Source of the DNA: Chitinophaga polysaccharea
GTDB lineage: Bacteria; Bacteroidota; Bacteroidia; Chitinophagales; Chitinophagaceae
Length of the DNA stretch: 64,000 nt
Assembly (NCBI RefSeq): GCF_902150045.1
Contig: NZ_CABFVU010000001.1
Coordinates: 1,984,001 to 2,048,000 of the forward strand
Direction of reading: 5' to 3'
Shown here: positions 18,102 to 26,640 of the stretch, piece after piece
Layout: every line of letters begins with the position of its first letter
How positions within the stretch are numbered: position 1 is the first letter of the stretch
Made by a program: the position numbers and the translations under genes
Notes under the pieces: generated by a model
The model's input: the letters and a program-made list of their open reading frames with translations, nothing else
Told to the model about the DNA's origin: nothing
The model's database searches: none

Positions 18102-18482
18102 ATGAATTTTCCGTCAAACCTGCGTTACACAAAGGATCATGAATGGGTTTTATTAGAGGGTAATGTAGCTACCATCGGCATCACTGAATTTGCACAACGC
18201 GAATTAGGCGATATCGTTTTTGTAGATATCAACTCATTGAGCAAAACAATAAACGCCGAAGAAGTATTTGGCACAGTAGAAGCAGTAAAAACAGTGTCCG
18301 ACCTGTTTATGCCTGTTGCAGGTACCGTTAGTGAAGTGAATCCTGAGCTGGAGGCCTCTCCGGAGCTGGTAAACCAGGATCCGTATGGTAAGGGCTGGAT
18401 GGTAAAAGTTACCGTTACCAACCCGGCTGATGTGGAAGCGCTCCTGGATGCTGCTGCTTACCAGGCGCTGGTAGGTGAATAA
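18102..18482 (+). CDS. gcvH: Glycine cleavage system H protein
   Basis: A 126-residue lipoyl carrier protein that shuttles the methylamine group between the P, T and L enzymes of glycine cleavage. The lipoylated lysine is K63 in [16 protein letters not shown]. Length and the N-terminal [13 protein letters not shown] are standard. None of the partner genes is in the window. A strong terminator follows at 18512-18558. Confidence 0.97.
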   Translation: MNFPSNLRYTKDHEWVLLEGNVATIGITEFAQRELGDIVFVDINSLSKTINAEEVFGTVEAVKTVSDLFMPVAGTVSEVNPELEASPELVNQDPYGKGWMVKVTVTNPADVEALLDAAAYQALVGE

Positions 18483-18511
18483 TTCTGACCAAAATAATCT
18501 TTTATATAAGC

Positions 18512-18558
18512 AAGGACAACAGGCTACGTTATTGAACGGTAAGCCTGTTGTCCTTTTT
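18512..18558 (+). terminator. Rho-independent terminator after gcvH
   Basis: AAGGACAACAGGCT (18512-18525) pairs perfectly with AGCCTGTTGTCCTT (18542-18555), and the second arm runs into TTTTT. The 16-nt loop is longer than usual. Confidence 0.85.
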
Positions 18559-18578
18559 ACTACTACTAAAAAAGGATC

Positions 18579-18968
18579 ATGAAACTTCTGAGATATTATA
18601 CACCAGCTATTTTATGGATCATCCTGATCCTTGTTTTGTGCACCCTTCCGGGGAAGGATATTCCCTCCAACTCATTTCTTGACAGGATCCATTTTGATAA
18701 GTTTGTTCACTTCTGCCTTTTCGGCGGCATCGTGCTGTTCCTGAGCCTTGCTATTTACTGGCAAAAGAAACACATCTCCACCACCACACTTGTGCTCCTG
18801 GTTTTGCTGGCAGCAGGTTATGGCCTTGCAATAGAATTTATCCAGAAATACTGGGCTATAGGCCGCAGCTTTGATATGTATGATTTAGTTGCAGATACTT
18901 TAGGCGCTATTGCCGGAGTATGGGTATTCAAAATTGTTGTTTACCTGTTCTTTAACAAGGATAAATAA
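18579..18968 (+). CDS. VanZ-like family membrane protein
   Basis: A 129-residue protein with about four membrane segments. The strings LCTLPGKDIP, DKFVHFCLFGGIVLFLS, AIEFIQKYWAIGRSFDMYDLVADTLGAIAG are typical of the VanZ-like family, named after a teicoplanin-resistance accessory protein but usually of unknown role. No resistance genes are nearby. It follows the gcvH terminator, so it likely has its own promoter. Confidence 0.88.
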   Translation: MKLLRYYTPAILWIILILVLCTLPGKDIPSNSFLDRIHFDKFVHFCLFGGIVLFLSLAIYWQKKHISTTTLVLLVLLAAGYGLAIEFIQKYWAIGRSFDMYDLVADTLGAIAGVWVFKIVVYLFFNKDK

Positions 18969-18994
18969 AAAATCCCCCCTGTAACCAGGGGGGA
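18966..18994 (-). terminator. Terminator of the OmpA-family gene
   Basis: CCCCCCTG (18974-18981) pairs with CAGGGGGG (18986-18993) around TAAC. Read on the minus strand the stem is followed by ATTTTTTATTT, so it best serves the minus-strand OmpA gene. It also lies just after the VanZ stop. Confidence 0.8.
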
Positions 18995-19037
18995 ATATAT
19001 ATCTGCTTATGAGAAATAAGTGTTTTTATTATTTTTT

Positions 19038-19718
19038 TTACTGCTGACCAGCCTCTTTCTTCGCCTCGTTCTTCATTTTATCATTTGCAAAGATAGAGAA
19101 CTCACAACGGCGGTTAATGGCGCGGTTAGCATCTGAATCGTTAGGTACTTTAGGCTGTGACTCACCATACCAGAATCCCTGAATACGGCTCTTTGCAATA
19201 CCCTGTGCTTCCAGGTAAGCCATTACACTTTTAGTTCTTCTTTCAGACAATCCCATGTTGTATTCATCTGTACCCTTGTCGTCGGTATGACCTTCCACAC
19301 GCACATAAGTGTCAGGATATTTGTTCAGGATAACTGCCAGCTGTTTAATATTGTCCTGGGCTACGGCAGACAGGTTGGATTTATCAAAGCCAAATAAAAC
19401 GCCGGCATCAAATGTTACATTGATACCTTCACCCACACGTTCTACGGTCGCATTTGGCACCTCGGTTTTTATTTCCTGGGCCTGCTTATCCATTTTCTTA
19501 CCGATCAAAGCACCACCGGCACCACCTAATGCAGCACCAATAATAGCTCCCAATGCAGTGTTACCGGCTGCTTTACCAATTATTGCACCAGCGGCTGCTC
19601 CGCCACCTACACCAATGGCAGCGCCTTTTTTAGTATTATCTATACCCTGCCAGGTTTTACAACTGAACAACATGGTTGCAGACAAGACCACAGCTATCAG
19701 AACATTGAGTTTTTTCAT
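19038..19718 (-). CDS. OmpA-family lipoprotein with glycine-zipper
   Basis: The start at ATG 19718 (MKKLNVLIAVVLSATMLFSC) gives a clean lipoprotein signal with Cys20; in-frame ATGs at 19721 and 19736 also exist. A glycine/alanine-rich segment (GAAIGVGGGAAAGAIIGKAAGNTALGAIIGAALGGAGGALIG, about 31-72) is a glycine-zipper that may enter the membrane. The C-terminal OmpA domain binds peptidoglycan: FDKSNLSAVAQDNIKQLA, VEGHTDDKGTDEYNMGLSERR, and NRAINRRCEF. It anchors the envelope to the cell wall. This is a YiaD-like plan. Confidence 0.92.
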   Translation of the reverse strand: MKKLNVLIAVVLSATMLFSCKTWQGIDNTKKGAAIGVGGGAAAGAIIGKAAGNTALGAIIGAALGGAGGALIGKKMDKQAQEIKTEVPNATVERVGEGINVTFDAGVLFGFDKSNLSAVAQDNIKQLAVILNKYPDTYVRVEGHTDDKGTDEYNMGLSERRTKSVMAYLEAQGIAKSRIQGFWYGESQPKVPNDSDANRAINRRCEFSIFANDKMKNEAKKEAGQQ

Positions 19719-19942
19719 CATAATAAATTTAGACATGAAGTTTTTTTTGCATTAATTCCGTTAACAAAACTAATTGAAAAACTTGTAATCAAATAACTTG
19801 CCAAGTTGATTTATGAGTCACAACATATTGATAAGTAGAAATAAACAGGCAATAAAAAAATTGCAGCCATAAATCACATAACAATAATTGCGCATAGAAA
19901 AGTAACGTATACGACTATATAACAATGAAGTAGCGAAAAAGA

Positions 19943-20533
19943 TTACCCGAGCAGGTTTTTTAATAATCCGCCAATTCCACCACCATCGCCCGCCTGTTGT
20001 TGCTGCTGCTGCTGGGCGCCGTTGGATAGCAGGCTTTTCAAATCTTCCAGGTTTACCTGGCCATCGCCGTTCTTATCGAGGCCGCCAGACAGTCCGCCCA
20101 GTATACCGTTCAGGTTAAGCCCCTGCGCAGAGCCGCCTGTCAGTGAATTAAGGATACCGTCCAGACTAAAACTGCTGTTATTGGGGTCCTTTGTTTTATT
20201 AACCAGGGAGCCTAATACAGTTGGGATCAGGGTAGCCGCAAGTTGTGTGGCGGTGCCTTTATCCAGGTGGAATTTTTCCAGGAGCGTTCCTATGAAGTTA
20301 TTGGATATGTTTCCCACTACCGGGTTAGCACTGGAAGTATCACTATTGGCGCCTCCCAGTAAAGACAACACTCCTTCAGTATTGCCACTTGCCAGTTCCT
20401 GTTGCAGACCTGATGCAATGGAAGAAGTAGCCGCACCTATTACGGCTTCATTCTGTTCGTTAGGAATTGCAGGGTTGTTTACCACAGCGCCCTGGGCATT
20501 TTCGCGGACGAGGTCCATTAATTGCTCTAACAT
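19943..20533 (-). CDS. DUF937-like protein with EF-hand-like loop
   Basis: A 196-residue soluble protein. Residues 1-120 resemble DUF937/YidB-like helical proteins (MLEQLMDLVRENAQG and HLDKGTATQLAATLIPTVLGSLV). A Gly/Leu-rich segment carries an EF-hand-like loop (LDKNGDGQVNLEDLKSLL). Seven glutamines then precede a glycine-rich tail ending GLLKNLLG. The glutamine run is encoded by CAG/CAA triplets that could slip. No signal peptide. Calcium binding is a possibility only. Confidence 0.75.
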   Translation of the reverse strand: MLEQLMDLVRENAQGAVVNNPAIPNEQNEAVIGAATSSIASGLQQELASGNTEGVLSLLGGANSDTSSANPVVGNISNNFIGTLLEKFHLDKGTATQLAATLIPTVLGSLVNKTKDPNNSSFSLDGILNSLTGGSAQGLNLNGILGGLSGGLDKNGDGQVNLEDLKSLLSNGAQQQQQQQAGDGGGIGGLLKNLLG

Positions 20534-20640
20534 TTTGATGATAATTTTAGGGGAAGAAAAGGTTTTCTTTTAGTGCTACGGCCTGTGACCGCTGACTAAA
20601 TGTAGGATATTTTATGTGATTACAAATTAAGCTGTCCGGA

Positions 20641-20690
20641 ATTTTGTGGAAAGATAACAGCAGGGGAGAGCTCTTATCCTTCCACAAAAT
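20641..20690 (-). terminator. Long hairpin downstream of prfA
   Basis: ATTTTGTGGAAAGATAA (20641-20657) pairs with TTATCCTTCCACAAAAT (20674-20690), 17-bp arms with one mismatch. It lies 16 bp after the prfA stop on the minus strand. There is no long U-run outside the stem, so its role as a terminator is tentative. Confidence 0.5.
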
Positions 20691-20705
20691 CAAAATCAAT
20701 GATTA

Positions 20706-21770
20706 TTAACTGCCCTGTTTCAGCTTCTCTGCATTTTCGGCAAACTGAAGGGCGTCTATCATATCCTTAATATCGCCATTCATAAAGGCGTCCATATTGT
20801 AGACTGTCATCCCGATCCGGTGATCCGTTACACGGCCCTGGGGATAATTGTAGGTACGTATCTTGGCGGAGCGGTCGCCCGTAGATACAAGACTTTTCCT
20901 TTGGGAGGCAATAGCATCCTCGTGTTTACGTACTGCTGCTTCGTATATGCGGGTCCGTAACATTTTCATTGCAATTTCCCTGTTGGAATGCTGGCTGCGC
21001 CCTTCCTGGCACTCTACCACCACACCGGTAGGGATATGCGTTAACCTAACAGCCGATTCGGTTTTATTTACGTGCTGTCCGCCTGCACCTGAGGAACGGA
21101 AAGTATCCATTTTAATATCTGCTTCCCGTACATCCACATCCACTTCTTCCGCTTCCGGCAATACTGCTACCGTTGCTGCTGAAGTATGCACCCGCCCGGA
21201 GGCTTCTGTAGCCGGTACACGCTGTACCCGGTGCACGCCGGATTCAAATTTCAGGGTACCGTATACATCGTCGCCGTTTACTTCCATCACTATTTCCTTG
21301 TAGCCACCTGCAGATCCGGGGTTTTCACTCAGCAAACTGGTGGTCCAGCCTTTGAGCTCGCAGAAGCGCAGGTACATACGGAACAGGTCACCGGCAAAAA
21401 GACTGGCTTCATCTCCACCTGTACCGGCGCGGATCTCCAGGATGGCGTTCTTCTCATCCTGTGGATCCTTTGGAATCAGCAGGTTACGGATCTCGGCTTC
21501 CAGGGCGCCTTTCTGCTCCTGCAGTTCTTCTGTTTCGGCTTTGGCCAGTTCACGCATTTCATCATCGCCGCTGTCCAGCACTTCCTTGTTAAATGCAATA
21601 TTATCCAGCAATTTACGGTAGGCGTCATATGCCTTCACGATCTTTTCCAGCTGCCGGTATTCTTTACTGAGCTGACCAAATTTTTTGTTATCACTAACAA
21701 CCTCGGGGTTGGTAAGCGCCATCGATACCTGCTCGAAACGACCTTTTATAGCTTCCAGTTTGTCTATCAT
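20706..21770 (-). CDS. prfA: Peptide chain release factor 1
   Basis: ATG 21770 (MIDKLEAIKGRFEQV) gives 354 residues, the normal RF1 length. The stop-codon reading tripeptide PAT is in RVQRVPATEASGRVHTS, marking RF1 (UAA/UAG) and not RF2. The catalytic GGQ is in SSGAGGQHVNKTESAVRLTHIPTG. It releases the finished peptide at the ribosome. Confidence 0.97.
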   Translation of the reverse strand: MIDKLEAIKGRFEQVSMALTNPEVVSDNKKFGQLSKEYRQLEKIVKAYDAYRKLLDNIAFNKEVLDSGDDEMRELAKAETEELQEQKGALEAEIRNLLIPKDPQDEKNAILEIRAGTGGDEASLFAGDLFRMYLRFCELKGWTTSLLSENPGSAGGYKEIVMEVNGDDVYGTLKFESGVHRVQRVPATEASGRVHTSAATVAVLPEAEEVDVDVREADIKMDTFRSSGAGGQHVNKTESAVRLTHIPTGVVVECQEGRSQHSNREIAMKMLRTRIYEAAVRKHEDAIASQRKSLVSTGDRSAKIRTYNYPQGRVTDHRIGMTVYNMDAFMNGDIKDMIDALQFAENAEKLKQGS

Positions 21771-21867
21771 AATTATATTTGACTTTTGAGTACCCTTTCC
21801 AACCGGAAATGATACTGCCAATCGGGTTGCAAAATTAACACCATTAACTTAATTAAACAGCAGGTAA

Positions 21868-23013
21868 TTGAAACAGATCAAATTAAAGGGAAAAGATATA
21901 TTTAACGGTACGCATCTGCTGGGTCCCGGGAAAGTATTAATACTTAATGAAGATGACGTAGTAGCGGGCATTGTGGCCGAATCCGACGCTGGTGAAAATG
22001 TCGGGGAGCTGGATGGAATACTGTGCCCGGGATTTGTAAACACCCATTGTCACCTGGAATTATCCCATATGAAAGGTGTGATTCCCGAAAAAACCGGCCT
22101 GCCTGCCTTCCTCACACAGGTAATGCAATCGAGGCACCTTGCTGGCGGCGACTATAACGCTATTATCGACAAGGCCGAGCAGGAGATGTGGGAAAGCGGT
22201 ATTTCCGCGGTGGGCGATATCAGCAACGGTACGGCCACCCTGGTAAAGAAACAGCAGAACAGGATGTACTACCACACTTTTGTGGAATGTATGGGTGTAG
22301 CTCCTGCCGGCGCCGACAGCCGCTATCAATACAGCATGGATGTACTGGCATCGTTCCGGGAAATTAACGGATCCCATCACCACTGTTCTATTGTGCCGCA
22401 CGCACCTTATTCCGTCAGCAATACTTTATTCGGGTTACTGGCTGGTACCCCGGATAATGCGCCGGTATGCATTCATAACCAGGAAACACCGTCGGAGAAC
22501 GAATTGTACCAGCAGAAAACAGGAGAATTCCTGTCTTTCTACCAGCATTTCGGGATGGATATCAGCAGCTTTCAGCCTACCGGTACCAACAGCCTGCAAG
22601 CCTATCTCCCTTACTTTTCCCGGAATAAGATCCTGCTGGTACACAATACCTTTACCGCTTCAGCCGATATCCGCTTTGCGCAGCAGCAACCTGTAGAAAC
22701 CTGGTGGTGCCTTTGTCCCCAGGCCAACCTGTACATCGAGAACCGTTTACCGGATATTCAACAGTTCAGGCAACTGCAATGCAATATCACCCTGGGCACC
22801 GATAGCCTGGCTTCCAATCACTGTTTATCCATCTGGGAAGAAATAAAAACCATCCGCCGGCATTTTCCGGAAATTCCGTTGGAAGAAATACTGCAATGGG
22901 CTACATTTAATGGCGCAAAGGCCCTGGGCATACAGGATACCTATGGTACTTTTAATCCCGGCAGCAAGCCAGGCGTAATATTGATTAACCAGGAAAGCAG
23001 TAGAATTATTTAG
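21868..23013 (+). CDS. Amidohydrolase family protein
   Basis: A 381-residue metal-dependent hydrolase of the amidohydrolase superfamily. It starts at TTG 21868; no ATG precedes the essential first metal motif NTHCHLELSHM. Other marks are VPHAPYSVS and the terminal aspartate in TLGTDSLASNHCLSIWEEIK. The pattern is that of the cytosine/guanine deaminase and ATZ/TRZ group, so a deaminase acting on a ring or nucleoside-like substrate is likely. Substrate unknown. It lies 9 bp before the MscS gene. Confidence 0.88.
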   Translation: MKQIKLKGKDIFNGTHLLGPGKVLILNEDDVVAGIVAESDAGENVGELDGILCPGFVNTHCHLELSHMKGVIPEKTGLPAFLTQVMQSRHLAGGDYNAIIDKAEQEMWESGISAVGDISNGTATLVKKQQNRMYYHTFVECMGVAPAGADSRYQYSMDVLASFREINGSHHHCSIVPHAPYSVSNTLFGLLAGTPDNAPVCIHNQETPSENELYQQKTGEFLSFYQHFGMDISSFQPTGTNSLQAYLPYFSRNKILLVHNTFTASADIRFAQQQPVETWWCLCPQANLYIENRLPDIQQFRQLQCNITLGTDSLASNHCLSIWEEIKTIRRHFPEIPLEEILQWATFNGAKALGIQDTYGTFNPGSKPGVILINQESSRII

Positions 23014-23022
23014 CTGTAACTT

Positions 23023-24123
23023 ATGAACGATTTTTTAAACAAAGTAATTTTAGAGAACCCTGTACAGGACTACCTGATATTGATCGGTGTTTTATTGTTT
23101 GTATTTATTATCAAACGATATATTTCAAAAGGACTGGCCACCATCCTGTTCCGGCTGGTGCGGCACTGGTCGCCGCAAATCGAGGAAAAAGACTTTATCA
23201 GCCTGCTGCTGCGCCCACTGGAATATTTTTTCCTGCTGGTTACTTTTATGCTTACCATCGACCGCTTTACATTCCCGCAGATCCTTAATGTCCATATTTA
23301 CAATAAGGCCACCCTGCACGATGTAACCAATACTATACTGAACCTGGCGCTGAGCATGAGCATTATCTGGATCATGCTGCGGCTGATCGATTTCGTTGCC
23401 CTTGTACTGGAAAAGAAAGCGGATCTTACGGAAGATAAAACGGATAACCAGTTCATTATTTTCTTTCGCGATTTTTTCAAGGCCATTATATTCATTATGG
23501 GCGCCATTGCCTTTATCCGTATCCTGTTCGGACCGGGGCTGGTAGAAAAGATCGTTGCAGGTTTGGGAATAGGCGCTGCCGCCCTGGCACTGGCTGCAAA
23601 AGAAAGTATAGAAAACCTGATCGGCTCCTTTATCATCTTCTTTGACAAACCATTCCGTGTAGGCGATAACGTTAAGGTGGATTCATGGCAGGGCACCGTG
23701 GAAAAAATCGGGTTACGCAGTACACGCATCCGAACACTGGAAAAAACATTTGTAACAGTTCCCAATAAAAAAATGGTGGATAGTATCCTGGATAACCTTT
23801 CGCTGCGCACACAGCAGCGGGTGGCCCTGAAACTGGAGCTGGGAACGGAAACTCCCGCGGAAACCCTGTTGCTGTTCCTCCAGGATGTGCGGCATATGCT
23901 GGGCAGCAATCCTAACATCCTGGAAAATTTTACGGTGAATCTTAACGACTTTACCAAAGATACCTATGTGATCCAGATCATTTTCAACACCTATATTATT
24001 GATGGCACTCAGTATAACTCCTTAAGGGAAACAGTTAACCTGAATGTAATAAAGCTGCTGGAAGCTCGCGGGCTCAAACTGCCGAGTACTTCTACCAGTG
24101 TGACGCTCACCAACATGCGGTGA
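23023..24123 (+). CDS. MscS-family mechanosensitive channel
   Basis: A 366-residue protein with about four membrane segments followed by the MscS pore and beta domain. The core is GLGIGAAALALAAKESIENLIGSFIIFFDKPFRVGDNVKV (about 190-230), then WQGTVEKIGLRSTRIRTLEKTFVTVPNKKM. Such channels open under membrane tension and release solutes during osmotic downshock. It probably shares a transcript with the amidohydrolase gene, ending at the GC hairpin at 24131. Confidence 0.93.
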   Translation: MNDFLNKVILENPVQDYLILIGVLLFVFIIKRYISKGLATILFRLVRHWSPQIEEKDFISLLLRPLEYFFLLVTFMLTIDRFTFPQILNVHIYNKATLHDVTNTILNLALSMSIIWIMLRLIDFVALVLEKKADLTEDKTDNQFIIFFRDFFKAIIFIMGAIAFIRILFGPGLVEKIVAGLGIGAAALALAAKESIENLIGSFIIFFDKPFRVGDNVKVDSWQGTVEKIGLRSTRIRTLEKTFVTVPNKKMVDSILDNLSLRTQQRVALKLELGTETPAETLLLFLQDVRHMLGSNPNILENFTVNLNDFTKDTYVIQIIFNTYIIDGTQYNSLRETVNLNVIKLLEARGLKLPSTSTSVTLTNMR

Positions 24124-24130
24124 GCGGAGG

Positions 24131-24149
24131 GGATCGCCGAAGGCGATCC
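24131..24149. terminator. GGATCGCC-GAA-GGCGATCC hairpin
   Basis: A perfect 8-bp stem with a GAA loop between convergent genes, 7 bp after the MscS stop. No U-run follows. The CGCC-GAA-GGCG core is the same mini-hairpin that flanks the nested palindromic elements at 3171 and 63534, and resembles the CGCC-TAC-GGCG form at 58713. Confidence 0.6.
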
Positions 24150-24155
24150 GCTACA

Positions 24156-24650
24156 CTACTCTTTCTCCTTCTTCGTGCTGCTCAGCAGGATGCGGGAAAT
24201 GTCGGCTTCAATTGATTCTTTTGGAGCGCCTACAATGCGGCCTTCTTCTTTACCATCCTTGAATACGATGATGGTAGGTAACTTCTTTATTTTATAATCT
24301 ACCGGTGCATCTGTTTGCAGTTTCTTATCTGCCGCAAACATCGTGATCTGCTCATCAGGGCTGCCGCCGGTGATCATTACTTTATATAAGGCTGGCACCA
24401 CCTCGCGGCTGGTATTGTCCCAGGTTCCCATTACCACTACCATATTGAAATTGGCGCGGTTGGTTTTGATATAGTTCAGCATATTGTCGTTAGGCTGGTA
24501 GCTGTTTACACCTTTGTAGAACCACGTTGTGGAGGTATCGTTCATCAGTGTTTTCATATCTATCTTACCCTTCAGTACTGTTTCATTCTGAGCCCAGGCC
24601 AGGGTCGAGAATAACAAGCCACCACCCAATAGTAATGTTTTCAATCTCAT
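24156..24650 (-). CDS. Secreted thioredoxin-fold protein lacking the CxxC pair
   Basis: A 164-residue protein with a signal peptide (MRLKTLLLGGGLLFSTLAWAQ). The thioredoxin fold is suggested by VVVMGTWDNTSREVVPALYKVM and the cis-proline strand KKLPTIIVFKDGKEEGRIVGAP. Where a redox thioredoxin has WCxxC, this has WDNTS, so both cysteines are missing and disulfide chemistry is not expected. It may act as a chaperone or binding protein; unknown. It lies 10 bp after the MerR gene. Confidence 0.8.
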   Translation of the reverse strand: MRLKTLLLGGGLLFSTLAWAQNETVLKGKIDMKTLMNDTSTTWFYKGVNSYQPNDNMLNYIKTNRANFNMVVVMGTWDNTSREVVPALYKVMITGGSPDEQITMFAADKKLQTDAPVDYKIKKLPTIIVFKDGKEEGRIVGAPKESIEADISRILLSSTKKEKE

Positions 24651-24660
24651 AATGTTGTTT

Positions 24661-25179
24661 TTATAATTGATCTTTCAGTTCCGTTAAGAAACCCCGTACC
24701 TTTAGCAAAGCCTGTACCATTTCAAAATTACGGGCGGCCAGCTTATGATCTTCCTTTAGTTTCTGCTTCGCTCCTTCTATCGTATACTTCCTTTCGCGCA
24801 GTAAGTGGTAGATTAATTTAAGGTGGTGAATATCTTCCTGCCGGAAAAGGCGGTCGCCCTTCCGGTTCTTTTTGGGTTGCAGTATATCAAACTCATTCTC
24901 CCAATAGCGTATCAGCGAAGTATTCACCTTAAACATGGCTGCTACCTCACTGATAGAATAATACTGTTTATCCAATACCAATTTGTCCAATTCCATAATC
25001 AGATCCGGGTCCTCCGATAACTCTTTCAATGATTTACGCCCTCGTTTTTTCCCAGGTATGGTGGTTGCTACGGCAGCCTTCTTGCTGCTGGCCTTTGCTT
25101 TTACTTTAACTGGTCTTGTTACCGCAGCTTCGGCAGGATGCGGTACTCCAGATGTCGAAAAAAGGTCTAGCTGGTGCAT
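24661..25179 (-). CDS. MerR-family transcriptional regulator
   Basis: A 172-residue protein with a basic, low-complexity N-terminus (about 1-50, rich in K/A/S) and a MerR winged-helix domain at about 54-125 (YYSISEVAAMFKVNTSLIRYWENEFDILQPKKNRKGDRLFRQEDIHHLKLIYHLL). A short helical tail follows, with no cysteine metal site. In Bacteroidota this type often accompanies peptidase and envelope genes; targets are unknown. An M23 peptidase gene lies upstream and the thioredoxin-like gene 10 bp downstream. Confidence 0.92.
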   Translation of the reverse strand: MHQLDLFSTSGVPHPAEAAVTRPVKVKAKASSKKAAVATTIPGKKRGRKSLKELSEDPDLIMELDKLVLDKQYYSISEVAAMFKVNTSLIRYWENEFDILQPKKNRKGDRLFRQEDIHHLKLIYHLLRERKYTIEGAKQKLKEDHKLAARNFEMVQALLKVRGFLTELKDQL

Positions 25180-25222
25180 CGTAGTAAAAAACGAGGTGAC
25201 AAATATCTTTTACAAAGATGAA

Positions 25223-25314
25223 GTTAAGCTTTTAGCTTGTAGCTTGTAACATTCCCCCCTCATTTTTTGGGTTAAGATAACATCCTGAAACTTTATAACC
25301 AGCTAAAAGCTAAC
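25223..25314. repeat. AGCTTTTAGC-type inverted repeat, locus 1
   Basis: GTTAAGCTTTTAGCT (25223-25237) pairs with AGCTAAAAGCTAAC (25301-25314) with one extra base. Related AGCTTTTAGCT-rich stretches occur at 48751-48835 and 50454-50543, so this is a dispersed family. It lies between the M23 stop and the merR start. Confidence 0.65.
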
Positions 25315-25318
25315 AGAT

Positions 25319-26290
25319 TTAGTCAAACGACTGGTTTCCTGACCTTGCCATTTTGAGCATCCTGTCAAATTGTTCCGGGGTGAGATCATTAAAGAAGAAG
25401 TATACCGGGTCTACCTTATCTCCGTTTTTAATCACCTCGTAATGGCAATGAGGCCCGGTCGATTTACCGGTACTTCCTACCCAACCCAGTACATCGCCGC
25501 GCTTAACAGCCTGCCCGGCTTTGACCTTCATACGGAGCATATGCCCGTAAAGGGTTTTATAGCCATATCCATGCCGTATAATCACGTGGTTGCCGTAACC
25601 CACATCGCTCAGGCTGGCTTCTTCCACCGTGCCGTCGCCGGTAGCATAGATAGGAGTACCGCTGGGCGCCGCAAAATCGAGCCCGGCGTGATACTTCATG
25701 GTTTTATAAATAGGATCGATCCGGTACCCGAAACCGGAGGCAATATGTTTAAGATCTTTATTGGATACCGGCTGTATGGCAGGAATAGAGGCCAGCATCT
25801 GCTGCTTGTTCTTCACCATCTTATCAATTTCATTGTAAGATGCTTCCTGTGCTTTTACGCGGTTATCAAGTTCTTTCAGCAATACCGAGGTGGAGGCGAT
25901 GATTTCGCTGCTGGCAAAGGATTGTAGCTGCGCCGCTTCTTCATCCCGCTTTACTTTACCCATGCGGGTACTGTCGGGAATGGGGGAGGCCTCAAATATG
26001 ACACGGTAAATTTCATTGTCACGTTCTTCCAGTTCCGCCAGTTTTCCCTTTACTTCCCGCATCCGCCCCTGCAACGCATCATATTTTTCCTTCATACCTT
26101 CAAGGTCCCGGCGAAGGGATTTCTCCTTTGGGGAGTCTACCAGCCGATAGGCTACGGAAAGAAAAATAGCCCCGGTCACAATAGCCGCAGATACAAATCC
26201 CAGTATTCTCAGGATTTTTACCCGCAGAGAAACAACGAGCTTCTCGTATTTTAATGTTTGGGTATTATAAAAATATTTAACCTTCTTCAT
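25319..26290 (-). CDS. M23-family peptidoglycan peptidase
   Basis: A 323-residue membrane-anchored endopeptidase. One N-terminal membrane helix (about 27-47) is followed by a coiled coil (about 55-90) and a LytM/M23 domain. Zinc ligands are visible in HAGLDFAAPSGTPIYA (HxxxD) and in the GPHCHYEV motif near the C-terminus. These enzymes cut peptidoglycan cross-links, or activate amidases when inactive; the motif here looks complete. The coiled coil gives a SpoIIQ/MepM-like layout. Confidence 0.93.
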   Translation of the reverse strand: MKKVKYFYNTQTLKYEKLVVSLRVKILRILGFVSAAIVTGAIFLSVAYRLVDSPKEKSLRRDLEGMKEKYDALQGRMREVKGKLAELEERDNEIYRVIFEASPIPDSTRMGKVKRDEEAAQLQSFASSEIIASTSVLLKELDNRVKAQEASYNEIDKMVKNKQQMLASIPAIQPVSNKDLKHIASGFGYRIDPIYKTMKYHAGLDFAAPSGTPIYATGDGTVEEASLSDVGYGNHVIIRHGYGYKTLYGHMLRMKVKAGQAVKRGDVLGWVGSTGKSTGPHCHYEVIKNGDKVDPVYFFFNDLTPEQFDRMLKMARSGNQSFD

Positions 26291-26640
26291 GCACCAGGGT
26301 GTACTTTATGCGCCATAGTGCAGTGAACGCTATGACAGCAGATTTATTTCACGAGGTACAAACTTATGGATGGGTATTGTTGGCGTTTCTTCTCCCACTG
26401 AACTATTTTTGCCGGGTAACACAACCTGTTTTGCATAATCATACAGGTTTCAATATTTTTGCACTCCCTTTAACACGGCGGGAAAATAAGGCGCACAAAC
26501 CTACTGTAATTAGATTAAAACATCAACCTTTTGATTGTCAATTTTCTAACTACTTCATAAGGGCTTGAAATACAACTACAAGCCCCTACCCGGTTACGGC
26601 TTATAAGATATAAAATACATATTAATTCGTATCAATATTT
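26291..26640. other. Divergent intergenic region M23 / alaS
   Basis: 350 bp without a supported gene. On the minus strand TAAGTTTGT (26366-26358) fits a -7 box for the M23 gene, about 68 bp before its start. A GGGCTTG/CAAGCCC hairpin lies at 26561-26585. An 89-codon frame at 26299-26568 has no family features and is not called. No clear promoter box was seen for alaS. Confidence 0.5.

Noticed and set aside
26299..26568. 89-codon plus-strand frame between the M23 gene and alaS
   Set aside because: No family features, and its composition is like non-coding DNA. It overlaps the probable M23 promoter region and a small hairpin.
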